64,000 nucleotides of DNA from [Actinomadura] parvosata subsp. kistnae (GCF_900323885.1 NZ_OOHJ01000022.1:558001-622000); one strand, 5' to 3'. Shown: positions 30,768-40,381, counted from the stretch's first letter. The notes: generated by a model from the sequence alone, not told the origin. Program-made: numbers and translations.

Positions 30768-33149
30768 ATGCTGCTCGCCAAGGTGGCCGCGCCGATGCCG
30801 GAGCTGAGGTGGCCGGCGCAGTTCTCGCTCGACGGGCTCGGCGACCGGGCCAGGCTGCACCTCCTCGTTCCCGAGGGGTACCTGGTCGAGGGGCAGCTGG
30901 CCGCCGACCTGCTGCGGGCCGGCCGGGGGCTCGGGTGGCTGCGGCCGGACCCGTACGAGCTGGAGCCCGACGACCTGCGGCGCCTGGCGGCGGCGAGCGA
31001 GCCCGCCGGCACCGTCGTCATCCAGCAGCCGCTCGCGGACCCCACCCGGCTCGGCGGCCCCGCCCCGGCGCTGGCCGCCAGCGAGGTCGTCCTGTCGCCG
31101 TGCGCGGGTGACCGGGGGCTGGCGGTGCGGGCGGAGAGCGCCGTCGCGGCGGCCGGGCACCTCGACTGCCCGCTGCGGCGCGATGTCATCGACCGGCTGG
31201 TGGCCGTGACGGGAGGGCGGTCGGCGGTCATCGACTCGGTGCTGCGGGCCGCGTGCCTGCGCGGCGCCGCCCGCCAGGACGTCCTGGCCGAGCGGGTCAT
31301 GCGCGCCGGCGGCCTGGCCGAGCTCGTCGCCTCCGTCGTGGCGTGGCTGCTCCGGGACGCCGAACCGGCCCGGCTCCAGGCGCTCGCGCTGGCCGCGCGG
31401 CTCGGGTACGCCCACGAGGACCTGACGGCGCTGCGGCCCGCGCTCCGCGAGCCCGGCAAGGAGCCGTGGTGGGAGCCGCTCACCGGCGGCTGGTACCGCA
31501 TGCTCCCGTTCTGGTCCACCGCCATCTGCGCCCTGCGCCCCGCCCGCACCCCGGCCTTCCGGCGGCGGCTGGCGCTGCTGGCGGGCGAGCTGGTGGGGGC
31601 GCACGCGGCCCGGGAGGCGGTGGAGCTGTCCCGCCGCGCGAACGACCGCGCCCTCCTGTCCGACCTCCTGTCGGAAACGGACGTCACCCTCACCCCACCC
31701 GGACCGGAGGTGATGTCCGCCGAACCGGAGGTGATGTCCGCCGGACCGGACGGGCCGCCGGCCGGGGCGGGCGGGATGCCCGCCGGGTTGGAGGCAGCGT
31801 GGCGCCGGGCCAGGGCGGCGCTCGTCGTCGGGCGGCTGGGCGAGGCGCTGGAGCACGGCCGCCGGGCCCGCGACCTCACCACCGAACCGGAGCCGGCGGA
31901 CCGGATCCGGCACGCGCTGCGCCTCATCCGCCGCACGATGCGGGCCCGCTCGGCCCACAAACGCATGATGCTGCTGCTCCAGGCGATGGAAGCCACCACC
32001 TGGCCTCACGCGACCGCCTCGGCCACGAGCACCACCGCCCCGCCGCACGCCACCACCTGGCCCCGCACAGCCGCCTCCGGCACGGGCGCCACCGCTCCGG
32101 CGCATGCCACCACCTGGCCCCACGCGACCGCCTCCGGCATGGGCGCGACCGCTCCGGCGCACGTCACCGCCTCGCCGCACGCCACCATCCCGCCGAACGG
32201 AGCGGCACCCACCCCGCCGACCCCTGCCGCGCCGCCCGACCACGTGGCGACGCGGCAGGCGACGACCCCCGGCGCGGCAGCAGCGCACACTCGGCCGGAG
32301 CGGGCCACCACCTCAGGACCGGAAGGCGAGGTGCACAACGTGGCCGGGGCGGCGGCTGGGTTCGGCCGGGAAGGCGGGCGGGCCGATGTGGAGGCGTGGT
32401 TGCTGGGGACGTTCCGGCTGCGGGTGGGCGGGCGGCCGGTGGAGGAGTGGTCGGGGAAGCTGGGCAGGTCGGTGCTGATGTACCTGCTCCTGTCCCACCC
32501 CAAGCCCATCCGCCGCGACGTCGTGATCGACGCGATCTGGCCGGGCGTCCCGGAGGGCGCCGCCCGTAACCGGCTCAACGCGACCATGCACGCCCTGCGC
32601 GCCGACCTCCGCAAGGCCGCGCACCCGGACCGCCAGGTGATCGTCTACGAGCGGGAGACGTACGCCCTGGCGCCCGGCCTGTCGATCTGGCTGGACGTCG
32701 AGGAGTTCGCCGGGCGGTGCGCCACGGCGGCCCTGCTCCAGGAGGAGGACGGCAAGCGCGGGGAGGCGATCGCCCGGCACGAGGCGGCGAGGGCACTGTA
32801 TGCGGGCGACCTGCTGGAGGACGCCCCGTACCTGGACTGGGTGGTGCCGGAGCGGGAGCGGCTGAGCACGGCGTACGTGGACCTGCTCGACGGCCTGGCC
32901 GCCCTGTACCTGGCGGAGGGCGCGTACGCGAAGTGCGTGGACACGTGCCGGCGGGTCCTGGCCAGGGATTCGTGCAGGGAGCAGACCCACCGCCTGCTCA
33001 TGCGCTGCCACGCCCGCCAGAACCAGCCGCACAAGGCGCTGGCCCAGTACGAGACGTGCCGCAGGGAGCTCGACGCCGTGCTCGGCATGACGCCCAGCCC
33101 GGAGACGCACGCCCTGTTCGAGTCGGTACGCCGCCACCTGACCGTCTGA
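30768..33149 (+). CDS. Large BTAD-domain transcriptional regulator
   Basis: 793 residues with the SARP order only at the C terminus. Residues 1 to about 400 are an unrecognised helical region with an ATPase-like or effector role at most guessed; about 405-500 is a low-complexity stretch of repeated TTWPHATAS and TAPAHATT units. From about 545 comes an OmpR-like winged helix (AWLLGTFRLRVGGRPVEEWS, then HPKPIRRDVVIDAIWP) and from about 640 the BTAD TPR domain ending in LAQYETCRRELDAVLGMTP. An RBS (GGAGGTG) precedes the ATG. Such proteins activate nearby clusters, and here the convergent neighbour is the subtilase cassette. Confidence 0.82.
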   Translation: MLLAKVAAPMPELRWPAQFSLDGLGDRARLHLLVPEGYLVEGQLAADLLRAGRGLGWLRPDPYELEPDDLRRLAAASEPAGTVVIQQPLADPTRLGGPAPALAASEVVLSPCAGDRGLAVRAESAVAAAGHLDCPLRRDVIDRLVAVTGGRSAVIDSVLRAACLRGAARQDVLAERVMRAGGLAELVASVVAWLLRDAEPARLQALALAARLGYAHEDLTALRPALREPGKEPWWEPLTGGWYRMLPFWSTAICALRPARTPAFRRRLALLAGELVGAHAAREAVELSRRANDRALLSDLLSETDVTLTPPGPEVMSAEPEVMSAGPDGPPAGAGGMPAGLEAAWRRARAALVVGRLGEALEHGRRARDLTTEPEPADRIRHALRLIRRTMRARSAHKRMMLLLQAMEATTWPHATASATSTTAPPHATTWPRTAASGTGATAPAHATTWPHATASGMGATAPAHVTASPHATIPPNGAAPTPPTPAAPPDHVATRQATTPGAAAAHTRPERATTSGPEGEVHNVAGAAAGFGREGGRADVEAWLLGTFRLRVGGRPVEEWSGKLGRSVLMYLLLSHPKPIRRDVVIDAIWPGVPEGAARNRLNATMHALRADLRKAAHPDRQVIVYERETYALAPGLSIWLDVEEFAGRCATAALLQEEDGKRGEAIARHEAARALYAGDLLEDAPYLDWVVPERERLSTAYVDLLDGLAALYLAEGAYAKCVDTCRRVLARDSCREQTHRLLMRCHARQNQPHKALAQYETCRRELDAVLGMTPSPETHALFESVRRHLTV

Positions 33150-33233
33150 GCCTCGAACCGCCACCGGAAGGATCATCAGCCTCGTGCCGGCCCGCCCGCG
33201 CCCGCCTTCGGAGGTGCTGACGACGTTCCGGGG

Positions 33234-35846
33234 TCACTCCGGCCGCAGGCGGGCGCGTTCGGCGATGAACGCGAGCAGCCGCTCGACGTCCCAGCCGCGC
33301 ACGCGGGAGACATCGTCGCTCTGGTGGTGGCGGATCTCGCAGTTCAGCACCTCCCTGGTGCCGCTGTCGGCGGTCAGCGTCAGCGTGAACGTGTGCCGCT
33401 CCGGCACCGCCCGGCGCTCCCCGGCCGCGAGGTCGGCGGCCTGGCGGATCCAGCCCTGCTTGGCCAGGCGTTCTGCGCCGATGCCCGCCGGGTGCAGGAT
33501 GGCGGCCAGCTCCTCCACCGACAGGGCCGAGAGCTGCTCGAACGTGGTGACCCCGGCCTCGTGCAGCAGCCCCGCGATCTTCGGGCCGACGCCCTTGACC
33601 CGCTGGAAGTCGTCCCCGGCCACGGCCGGGGGTGCGCCTTCCACCGGCACCATGTGGCCGGGGCCGCCGTTGTCGTCGCGCGTCCACAGGCCGCCGCGGT
33701 CGGTGACCACGATCTCGCAGTGGTAGGCGCCCGGCGGGAGCCCGCTCAGGTCGGCGCGATGGTCGCGGCCGAAGCCGGTGCCGGTGCGCTCGGCCACGTG
33801 CTTGCCGATGGCCAGGCGGGCGGGGACGGTGTGGCAGCGTACCTGCCAGGAGCAGTCCGTGTCCGTCTCCCACAGCAGCGTGGCGCCGTCGGCGCGCACG
33901 TTCACGACCTTCGGGAACGCGGCGGTGGCGGCCAGCTCGACGGCACGCGCGACGTCCAGCTTCCCGGCGCCCCAGGCGTGATCGGCATCCGGCTCGCCGG
34001 CCGGTCCCGGGCCCGGTGGTCTGGCGGCGCGGCGCAGGAGCTGGGCCGCCTGCTCCCCCGTGAGCTGGGCCAGGCCGCTCATGGTGCGGGCGGCCAGGAC
34101 GAGGGCGGCGGCGCCGCAGACGTGGGGCGCGGCCATGCTCGTCCCCGCCATGAGGGTGTGCGCGCGGTCGGGCTGGGGCGGCAGCGGGCTGCCGGCGCGG
34201 CGGGCCGAGACGACGGTCTCGCCGGGCGCGGTGAGGTCGGGCTTCATGTGGCCGAGCCGGGTGGGGCCGCGGCTGCTGAACGCCGACAGCGAGCCGAAGC
34301 CGGCGCTCCAGTCGGTGGGCCGGGTGGCGTACGAGCCGACGGTGAGCAGGCGGCGCGCGGTGCCGGGCACGGTGATCGTCCGGGACGGGTCGGACGAGCC
34401 GGCCGCGAACGTGGTCTGCTCCCCCGCCCCGGGCCCGCCGCGCGGCGCGCGCTCGATCCACGCGTCGTAGCGGCCGTGCGTGACGGGGCCGCCGCGCAGC
34501 ACCAGCCGCCACAGGCCCGCCTCGATGCCCTGCCCGGCCCGCCCTGCGGAGATGATGACGGTGGTGGCGGTGTCGCCGCTGGCCGAGGCGTCGGTCTCGC
34601 TGTCGATCGTGACCCGGTCGCCGCCCCTGGTGGTGAACGTCCGCTCCTCGCCCGGAGCGGTGAACGGCGTCTGCGACCCGCTCGGCGGCGCCACGCTCAC
34701 GCTGATCTCGTCCTCGCCGCCGAACCACACCTCCACGATGTCGTCATCGGCGTCCCCGGGCTGGACGAGCAGGTCGAGCGTGACGACCTCGCCCTGCGCG
34801 ATCGTGCCGCCCGCGTGGGTACGCCACTCGCGCTCGTTCCCGGCCGACTTGACGATGACGACGCCGGGACGGCGGGCGTAGGCGTCCAGGGCCCGCTCGA
34901 CCAGCGACTCGCCGGAGTGGCCGCCGCCGTTCATGCCCTGGCTGACGTTGATGGCGACGGGACGGCCCTCGGCCCGCCGTACGACGTAGTCGACCGCGGC
35001 AACGAGCTGGGTCGAGCGGCCGAGCGTGACGCCGGGCTCGCCGGCCAGCGCGACCACGATGAGGTCGGCGTGCGGCGCGATGCCCTGGTAGACGCCGCCG
35101 AGCTGGCTGTCGTCGCCGGCCGCGATGCCGGCCACGTGGGTGCCGTGCCCGCCGTCGGCGTCCTCGTGCGGCACGATCTCCAGCGGGTGCGGGTCGCCGA
35201 GCGCCTTGTCGAGGTCCTCCTTGGCGTACTCGGCCCCGTACGGCACGGAGCCGCCGGCCGGTGCGGGCGCCGACTGGTCCCAGAGGCGCAGGATGCGGGA
35301 GCCGCCGGCGTGGCGGAAGGCCGGGTGCGTGTAGTCGATGCCGGAGTCGATGATCGCCACGATGGCGCCCTCGCCGAGCAGGGGGCCCGAGCCGTCGGGG
35401 GCGGGGACGGCGCCGCGTACGTCCTTGAGCGAGATGTTCAGCTCAGGGAACAGCGGCCTGGACGACTCGATCCGCGTCACCGACCCGTGCGCGGCCAGCT
35501 CCTCCAGCCGGGCGACGGGCACCCGCGCGGTGTAGAGCGGGCCGGGCGGGCCCGCGTCCCGCTGCGCCGTGTGCACGGTCAGGCCCGGCACGTCGTCGAG
35601 CGCGCGGCGGTCACTCGCGCTCAGCAGCACCTCGACGGTCCCCTCCACCGCACCCGCTGCCGTGCCCGCTGCCCTGCCCACTTCCGGGCCCGCTTCAGGG
35701 CCCGCTTCAGGGCCCACTTCCGGGCCCACTTCCGGGCCGCGCCGCCACCCGACGCGGTCCGCCAGCGTCGTGCCCTCCAGGTCGGCCTGCTCCCGTGTCC
35801 GCGCGAGGAGGTGCCGCAGGCGTGCGTCCAGCGTTCTCATGCCCAT
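33234..35846 (-). CDS. Cytoplasmic-type subtilase (S8) with C-terminal helix-hairpin-helix domain
   Basis: 870 residues. After a repetitive Glu/Gly/Pro stretch (GPEVGPEVGPEAG, 15-bp DNA repeats) a prodomain-like region (about 65-135) precedes the S8 domain: Asp in VAIIDSGIDYTHP, His in DGGHGTHVAGIAAGD, Asn in VIVKSAGNE and Ser in MAGTSMAAPHVCG. A beta-rich insert lies between Asn and Ser. Near residue 750 is a helix-hairpin-helix unit, GVGPKIAGLLHEAGVTTFEQ, seen in proteins that bind DNA or other proteins. No signal peptide, so it probably acts in the cytoplasm. Its 5' end overlaps the small prodomain-like gene by 10 bp. Confidence 0.87.
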   Translation of the reverse strand: MGMRTLDARLRHLLARTREQADLEGTTLADRVGWRRGPEVGPEVGPEAGPEAGPEVGRAAGTAAGAVEGTVEVLLSASDRRALDDVPGLTVHTAQRDAGPPGPLYTARVPVARLEELAAHGSVTRIESSRPLFPELNISLKDVRGAVPAPDGSGPLLGEGAIVAIIDSGIDYTHPAFRHAGGSRILRLWDQSAPAPAGGSVPYGAEYAKEDLDKALGDPHPLEIVPHEDADGGHGTHVAGIAAGDDSQLGGVYQGIAPHADLIVVALAGEPGVTLGRSTQLVAAVDYVVRRAEGRPVAINVSQGMNGGGHSGESLVERALDAYARRPGVVIVKSAGNEREWRTHAGGTIAQGEVVTLDLLVQPGDADDDIVEVWFGGEDEISVSVAPPSGSQTPFTAPGEERTFTTRGGDRVTIDSETDASASGDTATTVIISAGRAGQGIEAGLWRLVLRGGPVTHGRYDAWIERAPRGGPGAGEQTTFAAGSSDPSRTITVPGTARRLLTVGSYATRPTDWSAGFGSLSAFSSRGPTRLGHMKPDLTAPGETVVSARRAGSPLPPQPDRAHTLMAGTSMAAPHVCGAAALVLAARTMSGLAQLTGEQAAQLLRRAARPPGPGPAGEPDADHAWGAGKLDVARAVELAATAAFPKVVNVRADGATLLWETDTDCSWQVRCHTVPARLAIGKHVAERTGTGFGRDHRADLSGLPPGAYHCEIVVTDRGGLWTRDDNGGPGHMVPVEGAPPAVAGDDFQRVKGVGPKIAGLLHEAGVTTFEQLSALSVEELAAILHPAGIGAERLAKQGWIRQAADLAAGERRAVPERHTFTLTLTADSGTREVLNCEIRHHQSDDVSRVRGWDVERLLAFIAERARLRPE

Positions 35847-36133
35847 CCCTGCCCTTGCTCCTGATGCCCCTCGCGGGACAGCTCGATCCGCAGCACGAAG
35901 GGCAGCCCGGCCAGCCGCCGCAGCGGCGCGACCCCCTCGACGGCTCCGGAGACGACGGCTCCCTCGGCCGCGTACGTCCTCAGGCCGGCCGCGCGCAGCT
36001 CGGCGAGCTGCGCGCGGCTCGGCGGGACCGCGGTGAGCAGGAGGATCTCCAACGGGCCGGCCTCGTCACCGGCGGCGGCCAGGTGGTGCCTGGTCCGCGC
36101 GTCGAGCTTGGCCCGCCACCCCTCCGTGCTCAT
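35837..36133 (-). CDS. Stand-alone homologue of the subtilase prodomain
   Basis: 98 residues. Its order of features mirrors the N terminus of the adjacent subtilase: LDARTRHHLAAAG against LDARLRHLLARTR, then EILLLTAVPPSRAQLAELRA against EVLLSASDRRALDDV, and GVAPLRRLAGLPFVLRIELS against PVARLEELAAHGSVTRIESS. That makes it a probable free prodomain, able to act as inhibitor or folding chaperone of the protease. It lies directly upstream and overlaps the protease gene by 10 bp, so the two are made together. Paralogy is judged by eye only. Confidence 0.65.
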   Translation of the reverse strand: MSTEGWRAKLDARTRHHLAAAGDEAGPLEILLLTAVPPSRAQLAELRAAGLRTYAAEGAVVSGAVEGVAPLRRLAGLPFVLRIELSREGHQEQGQGWA

Positions 36134-36174
36134 GACGCGCTCATCACGCGGTACGGATGCGGTACGGATGCGTG

Positions 36175-37155
36175 CTACGCGTAGATCAGCATCCTGACGG
36201 GGCTCTCCTCGACGATGCCCGGCAGGATGTCGGGCTGGCCGAGGAAGCCGGGCTGCAGGTCGGGCCGGAACCACCGGCTGGCGAACCCGGCGAACGGCGG
36301 CAGGCCGACGCCGACGCCGAGGATGTCCACGGTGAGGTGGATCTCCAGCGGGCGCGGCTGGCCGTCGGCGGGCTGGGGCGCGGTCGGGATCTGCAGGGGC
36401 ACGATGTTGAAGAACCCGGCGTTGAACGCCTCGGGGGCCGGGGCCAGCACGGGCCCGGGGGTGACGGTGTTGAGGTCGACGGTGACGCCGCGGACCTGGA
36501 AGACGTACGGCGCCATGACGTCGGCCGCGGAGGGCCCGCCGGGCAGCGGCATCGGGTTGCGCCAGAGCACGGCGAACAGGACGACCTTCTCGCCGAAGTG
36601 CACGACGCGCGCCGGCTGGAGCGGCCCGCCCTGGAACGTCTCCCGGTAGGGCCCCACGGCCATGAGGTCGAACCAGAGGTACGGCGGCTGGAGCTGCGTG
36701 ATCGGCGTCGTGACCTCGGGCATCCCGGCGGCCCTGGAGCCCATGATCTGCCCGGCGGCGCGGCCCGGCTCGGCGATCCCGGCCTGCTCGCCCTGGCGGC
36801 CCTGCTGCGCCATGCCCGGGTACGCGGGCGCGCCGAGCGATTCGTGGTAGCCGCCGGCGCTGACGGGCTCCCGCATGCGGGTGGCCTGCTGGGCGTGCAT
36901 CGGCTGCTGCGCCTGCATGGGCTGGGCCTGCATGGGCTGCTGGGCCTGCATGGACTCCTGCATGCGGGCGGCGGCCCGCTCCGACAGCATGCGGTACTTC
37001 TCCTGGTACCGCATCGTGTAGTGGTCGAGGCTGCCCTCGATCTCCCGCATGATCGCCTGGACCCGGTCGTCGGCCAGCAACTCCCGGGTGGCCGGGTCGG
37101 GCTGCAGCTCGGCGATCTGTCTCTGCGTGGTGGTCCTCAGGTCGGTGATCGACAT
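36175..37155 (-). CDS. Protein of unknown function in the subtilase cassette
   Basis: About 326 residues. Residues 1-70 are charged and helical (REIEGSLDHYTMRYQEKYRM); 70-100 is a Met/Gln repeat (MQAQQPMQAQ); the second half is Pro/aromatic and looks like a beta-sandwich (LQPPYLWFDLMAVGPYRETF, HFGEKVVLFAVLWRNPMP, VFQVRGVTVDLNTVTPGP). No signal peptide or catalytic motif. The ATG at 37155 follows GGGGCAG. It is first in a three-gene run with the prodomain homologue and the protease; a substrate, receptor or structural partner of the protease are all possible. Confidence 0.7.
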   Translation of the reverse strand: MSITDLRTTTQRQIAELQPDPATRELLADDRVQAIMREIEGSLDHYTMRYQEKYRMLSERAAARMQESMQAQQPMQAQPMQAQQPMHAQQATRMREPVSAGGYHESLGAPAYPGMAQQGRQGEQAGIAEPGRAAGQIMGSRAAGMPEVTTPITQLQPPYLWFDLMAVGPYRETFQGGPLQPARVVHFGEKVVLFAVLWRNPMPLPGGPSAADVMAPYVFQVRGVTVDLNTVTPGPVLAPAPEAFNAGFFNIVPLQIPTAPQPADGQPRPLEIHLTVDILGVGVGLPPFAGFASRWFRPDLQPGFLGQPDILPGIVEESPVRMLIYA

Positions 37156-37291
37156 TGATCTGCCCCTCGCTTCGGGCGGGCTCAGTGTCCCGCGTGCCCC
37201 GTAACCTGGCACGCCCCGCTTAGCGAGCGCTGAGGACCGCCCTGCGCCGCCGCTTAGTTTCCGCTTCGGTCCTGCCGGTCCTGTCCCGATG

Positions 37292-37411
37292 TCAGCCGGA
37301 GAAGAGCTGGGTGAGCTTCAGGAACAGCTCGTACACCCCGTACGCGAAGGGCACGCCCACCCAGATCCAGGCCAGCACCATCAGCCCGGTGCGCCGTTCC
37401 TTCGTGCTCAT
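37292..37411 (-). CDS. Tiny single-helix partner of the MFS transporter
   Basis: 39 residues: a charged start (MSTKERRTG), then one membrane helix (LMVLAWIWVGVPFAYGVYEL) and a short tail. The ATG overlaps the MFS stop (ATGA). Single-helix 'MFS transporter small subunit' proteins accompany OxlT-like carriers in many actinobacteria, and this one fits in size and position. Confidence 0.72.
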   Translation of the reverse strand: MSTKERRTGLMVLAWIWVGVPFAYGVYELFLKLTQLFSG

Positions 37412-38784
37412 ACGGCCTGTCCTTCCTCCAGCACCGCCGCCGGCCGTTCGTGGTGTCTCTCGTGGACGGGACGGATCAGCTCGTTGGCGAGGAAGCCCAC
37501 CGCGAGCAGCCCGATCATGATGAACAGCGAGGTCGTGTAGAGGTCGGGCCCCGAGCGCCCGGCGGCCTTCTGGGCGTCGGCGATGGCGTTGACGATGAGC
37601 GGGCCGAGCACGCCGGCCGTGGACCACGCGGTGAGCAGGCGGCCGTGGATGGCGCCGACCTGGTAGGTGCCGAACAGGTCCTTGAGGTAGGCGGGCACGG
37701 TCGCGAAGCCGCCGCCGTAGAAGGACAGGATGCCGAGCGCGCAGATGATGAACAGCGGCTTGGAGCTCTCGCCGGCCAGGGCGATGACGAGGTACAGCAG
37801 CGCGCCGACGCCCAGGTAGACGCGGTACATGTTCTTGCGCCCGATGAGGTCGGAGGTGGAGGACCAGACGAAGCGGCCGGTCATGTTGGCCAGCGACAGC
37901 AGCGCCACGAACCCGGCCGCCGCGCCCGCCGCGACGGCCGCGTGGGTGCCGGTGAAGAAGTCGGTGATCATCGGCGCGGCCTTCTCCAGGATGCCGATGC
38001 CGGCGGTGACGTTGCAGCACAGCACGATCCACAGGCAGTAGAACTGCGGGGTACGCAACGCGTTGCGGGCCGAGACGTCGGCCGTGGTGATCAGCGGGCG
38101 GGTCCTCAGCACGGCGGGCCGCCGGCCCTTCGGGGCCCAGCCCTCGGGCGGCACCCGTACGAGCAGCACGCCCATCGACATGAACACCGCGTACACGACG
38201 CCGTGAACGAGGAACGTCGTGGCGATCCCGGTCGTGGTCGGGCCGAACGAGGCGAGCATCTGCGCCGACCACGGCGAGGCGATGAGCGCGCCCCCGCCGA
38301 ACCCCATGATCGCGATGCCGGTGGCCATGCCCGGCCGGTCCGGGAACCACTTGATCAGCGTGGAGACGGGCGAGATGTAGCCGATGCCGAGACCGATGCC
38401 GCCGACGAAGCCGTAGCCGAGCACGACCAGCCAGTACTGGCGGGTGAGCACGCCCAGCGCGGACAGCAGGAAGCCGGAGGAGAAGCAGGTCATCGAGACG
38501 AACATGGCCCAGCGGGGCCCGTTGCGCTCGACGAGGGTGCCGCCGAAGGCCGCCGACAGGCCGAGCATGACGATGCCGAGCTGGAACGGCAGCGCGCTCT
38601 GGGTGCCGGAGAGCCCGAGCGCGGACTCCAGCGGGGGTTTGAACACGCTCCACGCGTACGCCTGCCCGATGGCCAGGTGCACGGAGAGCGCCGCGGGCGG
38701 CACGAGCCAACGGCTCCAGGTGGGTGCCGCCACGGTACGGGAACGACTGAGGAAGCCGGTGGGACTCGCGAACCTCGTACTCAT
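37408..38784 (-). CDS. OxlT-like major facilitator superfamily transporter
   Basis: About 458 residues with twelve hydrophobic helices and the anionic-substrate (OxlT/oxalate:formate antiporter) pattern: SVHLAIGQAYAWSVFKPPLE in helix 1, GGIGLGIGYISPVSTLIKWF near helix 4, and WSSTSDLIGRKNMY in the central loop. Likely substrate is a small organic acid (oxalate, formate or other monocarboxylate). The ATG at 38784 is preferred over GTG two codons upstream. Co-translated with the 39-residue protein downstream. Confidence 0.87.
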   Translation of the reverse strand: MSTRFASPTGFLSRSRTVAAPTWSRWLVPPAALSVHLAIGQAYAWSVFKPPLESALGLSGTQSALPFQLGIVMLGLSAAFGGTLVERNGPRWAMFVSMTCFSSGFLLSALGVLTRQYWLVVLGYGFVGGIGLGIGYISPVSTLIKWFPDRPGMATGIAIMGFGGGALIASPWSAQMLASFGPTTTGIATTFLVHGVVYAVFMSMGVLLVRVPPEGWAPKGRRPAVLRTRPLITTADVSARNALRTPQFYCLWIVLCCNVTAGIGILEKAAPMITDFFTGTHAAVAAGAAAGFVALLSLANMTGRFVWSSTSDLIGRKNMYRVYLGVGALLYLVIALAGESSKPLFIICALGILSFYGGGFATVPAYLKDLFGTYQVGAIHGRLLTAWSTAGVLGPLIVNAIADAQKAAGRSGPDLYTTSLFIMIGLLAVGFLANELIRPVHERHHERPAAVLEEGQAV

Positions 38785-38884
38785 TGACACGCATCATCGC
38801 TTATCACATACCGTATGCAGTATCTGGCATGCTTCTGCTCTTTACGGCGAGCGGTCAGATCTCGTCGCCGAACGGCCCCGTAAT

Positions 38885-38903
38885 CTTGGATCCGGATTCC
38901 AAG
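38885..38903. promoter_or_regulatory. Inverted repeat before the carboxylesterase gene
   Basis: CTTGGA-N7-TCCAAG, ending 14 bp before the ATG at 38918. It would block translation or transcription start if bound. A second AT-rich region with ATAC-N8-GTAT symmetry lies further left at about 38801-38816. Confidence 0.4.
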
Positions 38904-38917
38904 AAAGGCGGCCGAGC

Positions 38918-40381
38918 ATGAGCACCACCACAGACCCCGAGGTCCGGATCACGACAGGCGGCGTGCGCGGCCGCACCGAGGGCGGGCTGGCCGTCTTCCG
39001 CGGCATCCCGTACGCCCGGCCCGCCCGCCTCGGCGCCCCCGAGCCCGCCGAGGCGTGGGACGGCGTCCGCGACTGCGTGGCCTTCGGGCCGCCGCCGCCC
39101 CAGCGGTCCATGGTCACGGGGGCCGTGGAGGGCGGCGGCGCCGAGAGCTGCCTGACGGTCAACGTCTGGTCGCCGTCCCCCGGCGCCGGCGCGCGCCTGC
39201 CCGTCATGGTGTGGATCTACGGCGGCGCCTACCGGGGCGGCCAGTCCGGCGACTCCGTCTACGACGGCGCGATCCTGGCCAGGGAGGGGAACGCGGTCGT
39301 CGTCACCCTCAACTACCGCGTCGGCATGGAAGGCTTCGCCCACCTCGACGGGGCGCCCGCCAACCGGGGGCTGCTCGACCAGGTGGCGGCGCTGGAATGG
39401 GTGCGCGACAACGTGGCCGCGTTCGGGGGCGACCCGGGGCGCGTCACCGTGTTCGGGGAGTCGGCGGGGGCCGGGTCCATCATCGCGCTCATGGCCATGC
39501 CGCGCGCCGCCGGGCTGTTCGGGCGGGCGATCGCGCAGAGCGTCCCTGGCACGTATTTCTCCGCGCCGCTGGCCGCCGACATCGCCGGCGTCCTCGCCGC
39601 CGAGCTGGGCCTGCCGCCCGAGGCCGGCGCGCTCGCCGCCGTCGACCCCGGCCGGCTCGTCACCGCCGCCGAGGCCGCCACGGCCAAGATGCGCCAGTAC
39701 GAGGACCGCTGGGGCGCCGTCGCCCACACCGTCACCCCGTTCTCCCCCGTCGTGGACGGCGACGTCCTGCCGCGTGACCCCTGGAGCGCCCTGTCCGCCG
39801 GGGCGGGGCGCGACGTCGAGCTGATCGTCGGTCACACGCGGGACGAGTACCGGCTGTTCACCCAGATGGGGCAGGCGGAGGGCCGCGACCTGCTGGGCGT
39901 GTTCGCGCCGGGACGCGAGCAGGCCTACCGCGACGCCTACCCCTCGGCCGGGCCCGACCTGCTCAACGAGCTGGTCCAGTCCGACTGGCTGTTCCGGATG
40001 CCGTCCCAGCGGCTCGCCGACGCGCAGGCCGCCGGGGGCGGGCGGGTGTACGCGTACGAGCTGGCCTGGGCCTCACCCGCCATCGGGGCCGCCTGCCACG
40101 GGCTCGACGTGCCCCTGGTGTTCGGGAACCTGGGCAGCGGGATGGGCACGTTCTTCCTCGGCGACCCCGTCCCCGGCGAGGCCGCCGCCGTGTCGGCGTC
40201 CTTCCGGCACGCCTGGACCCGCTTCGCGGCCGGCGAGGGGCCGGGCTGGGCACCGTACGAACCGGAAGGCCGCCTCACCAGGGTCTTCGACGTGGAGCCG
40301 GCGGTCGTCCCCTACCCGGAGGAGGCGTCCCGCCGCATCTGGGCCACCCACACGTTCACCACCCTCCCCCTCCTCACCTGA
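38918..40381 (+). CDS. Type B carboxylesterase
   Basis: 487-residue esterase/lipase of the cholinesterase-like family. Family marks: FRGIPYARP near the start, VMVWIYGGAYRGG as oxyanion loop, the nucleophile in VTVFGESAGAGSIIALM (about residue 186), and the late His in ACHGLDVPLVFGN. No signal peptide, so it is intracellular. The ATG at 38918 is chosen since homology starts within ten residues; an inverted repeat sits right before it. Substrate unknown. Confidence 0.9.
   Translation: MSTTTDPEVRITTGGVRGRTEGGLAVFRGIPYARPARLGAPEPAEAWDGVRDCVAFGPPPPQRSMVTGAVEGGGAESCLTVNVWSPSPGAGARLPVMVWIYGGAYRGGQSGDSVYDGAILAREGNAVVVTLNYRVGMEGFAHLDGAPANRGLLDQVAALEWVRDNVAAFGGDPGRVTVFGESAGAGSIIALMAMPRAAGLFGRAIAQSVPGTYFSAPLAADIAGVLAAELGLPPEAGALAAVDPGRLVTAAEAATAKMRQYEDRWGAVAHTVTPFSPVVDGDVLPRDPWSALSAGAGRDVELIVGHTRDEYRLFTQMGQAEGRDLLGVFAPGREQAYRDAYPSAGPDLLNELVQSDWLFRMPSQRLADAQAAGGGRVYAYELAWASPAIGAACHGLDVPLVFGNLGSGMGTFFLGDPVPGEAAAVSASFRHAWTRFAAGEGPGWAPYEPEGRLTRVFDVEPAVVPYPEEASRRIWATHTFTTLPLLT

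Noticed and set aside
33324..35864. 846-codon plus-strand frame opposite the subtilase
   Set aside because: Perfect mirror of the protease codon pattern with no domain; an antisense shadow.
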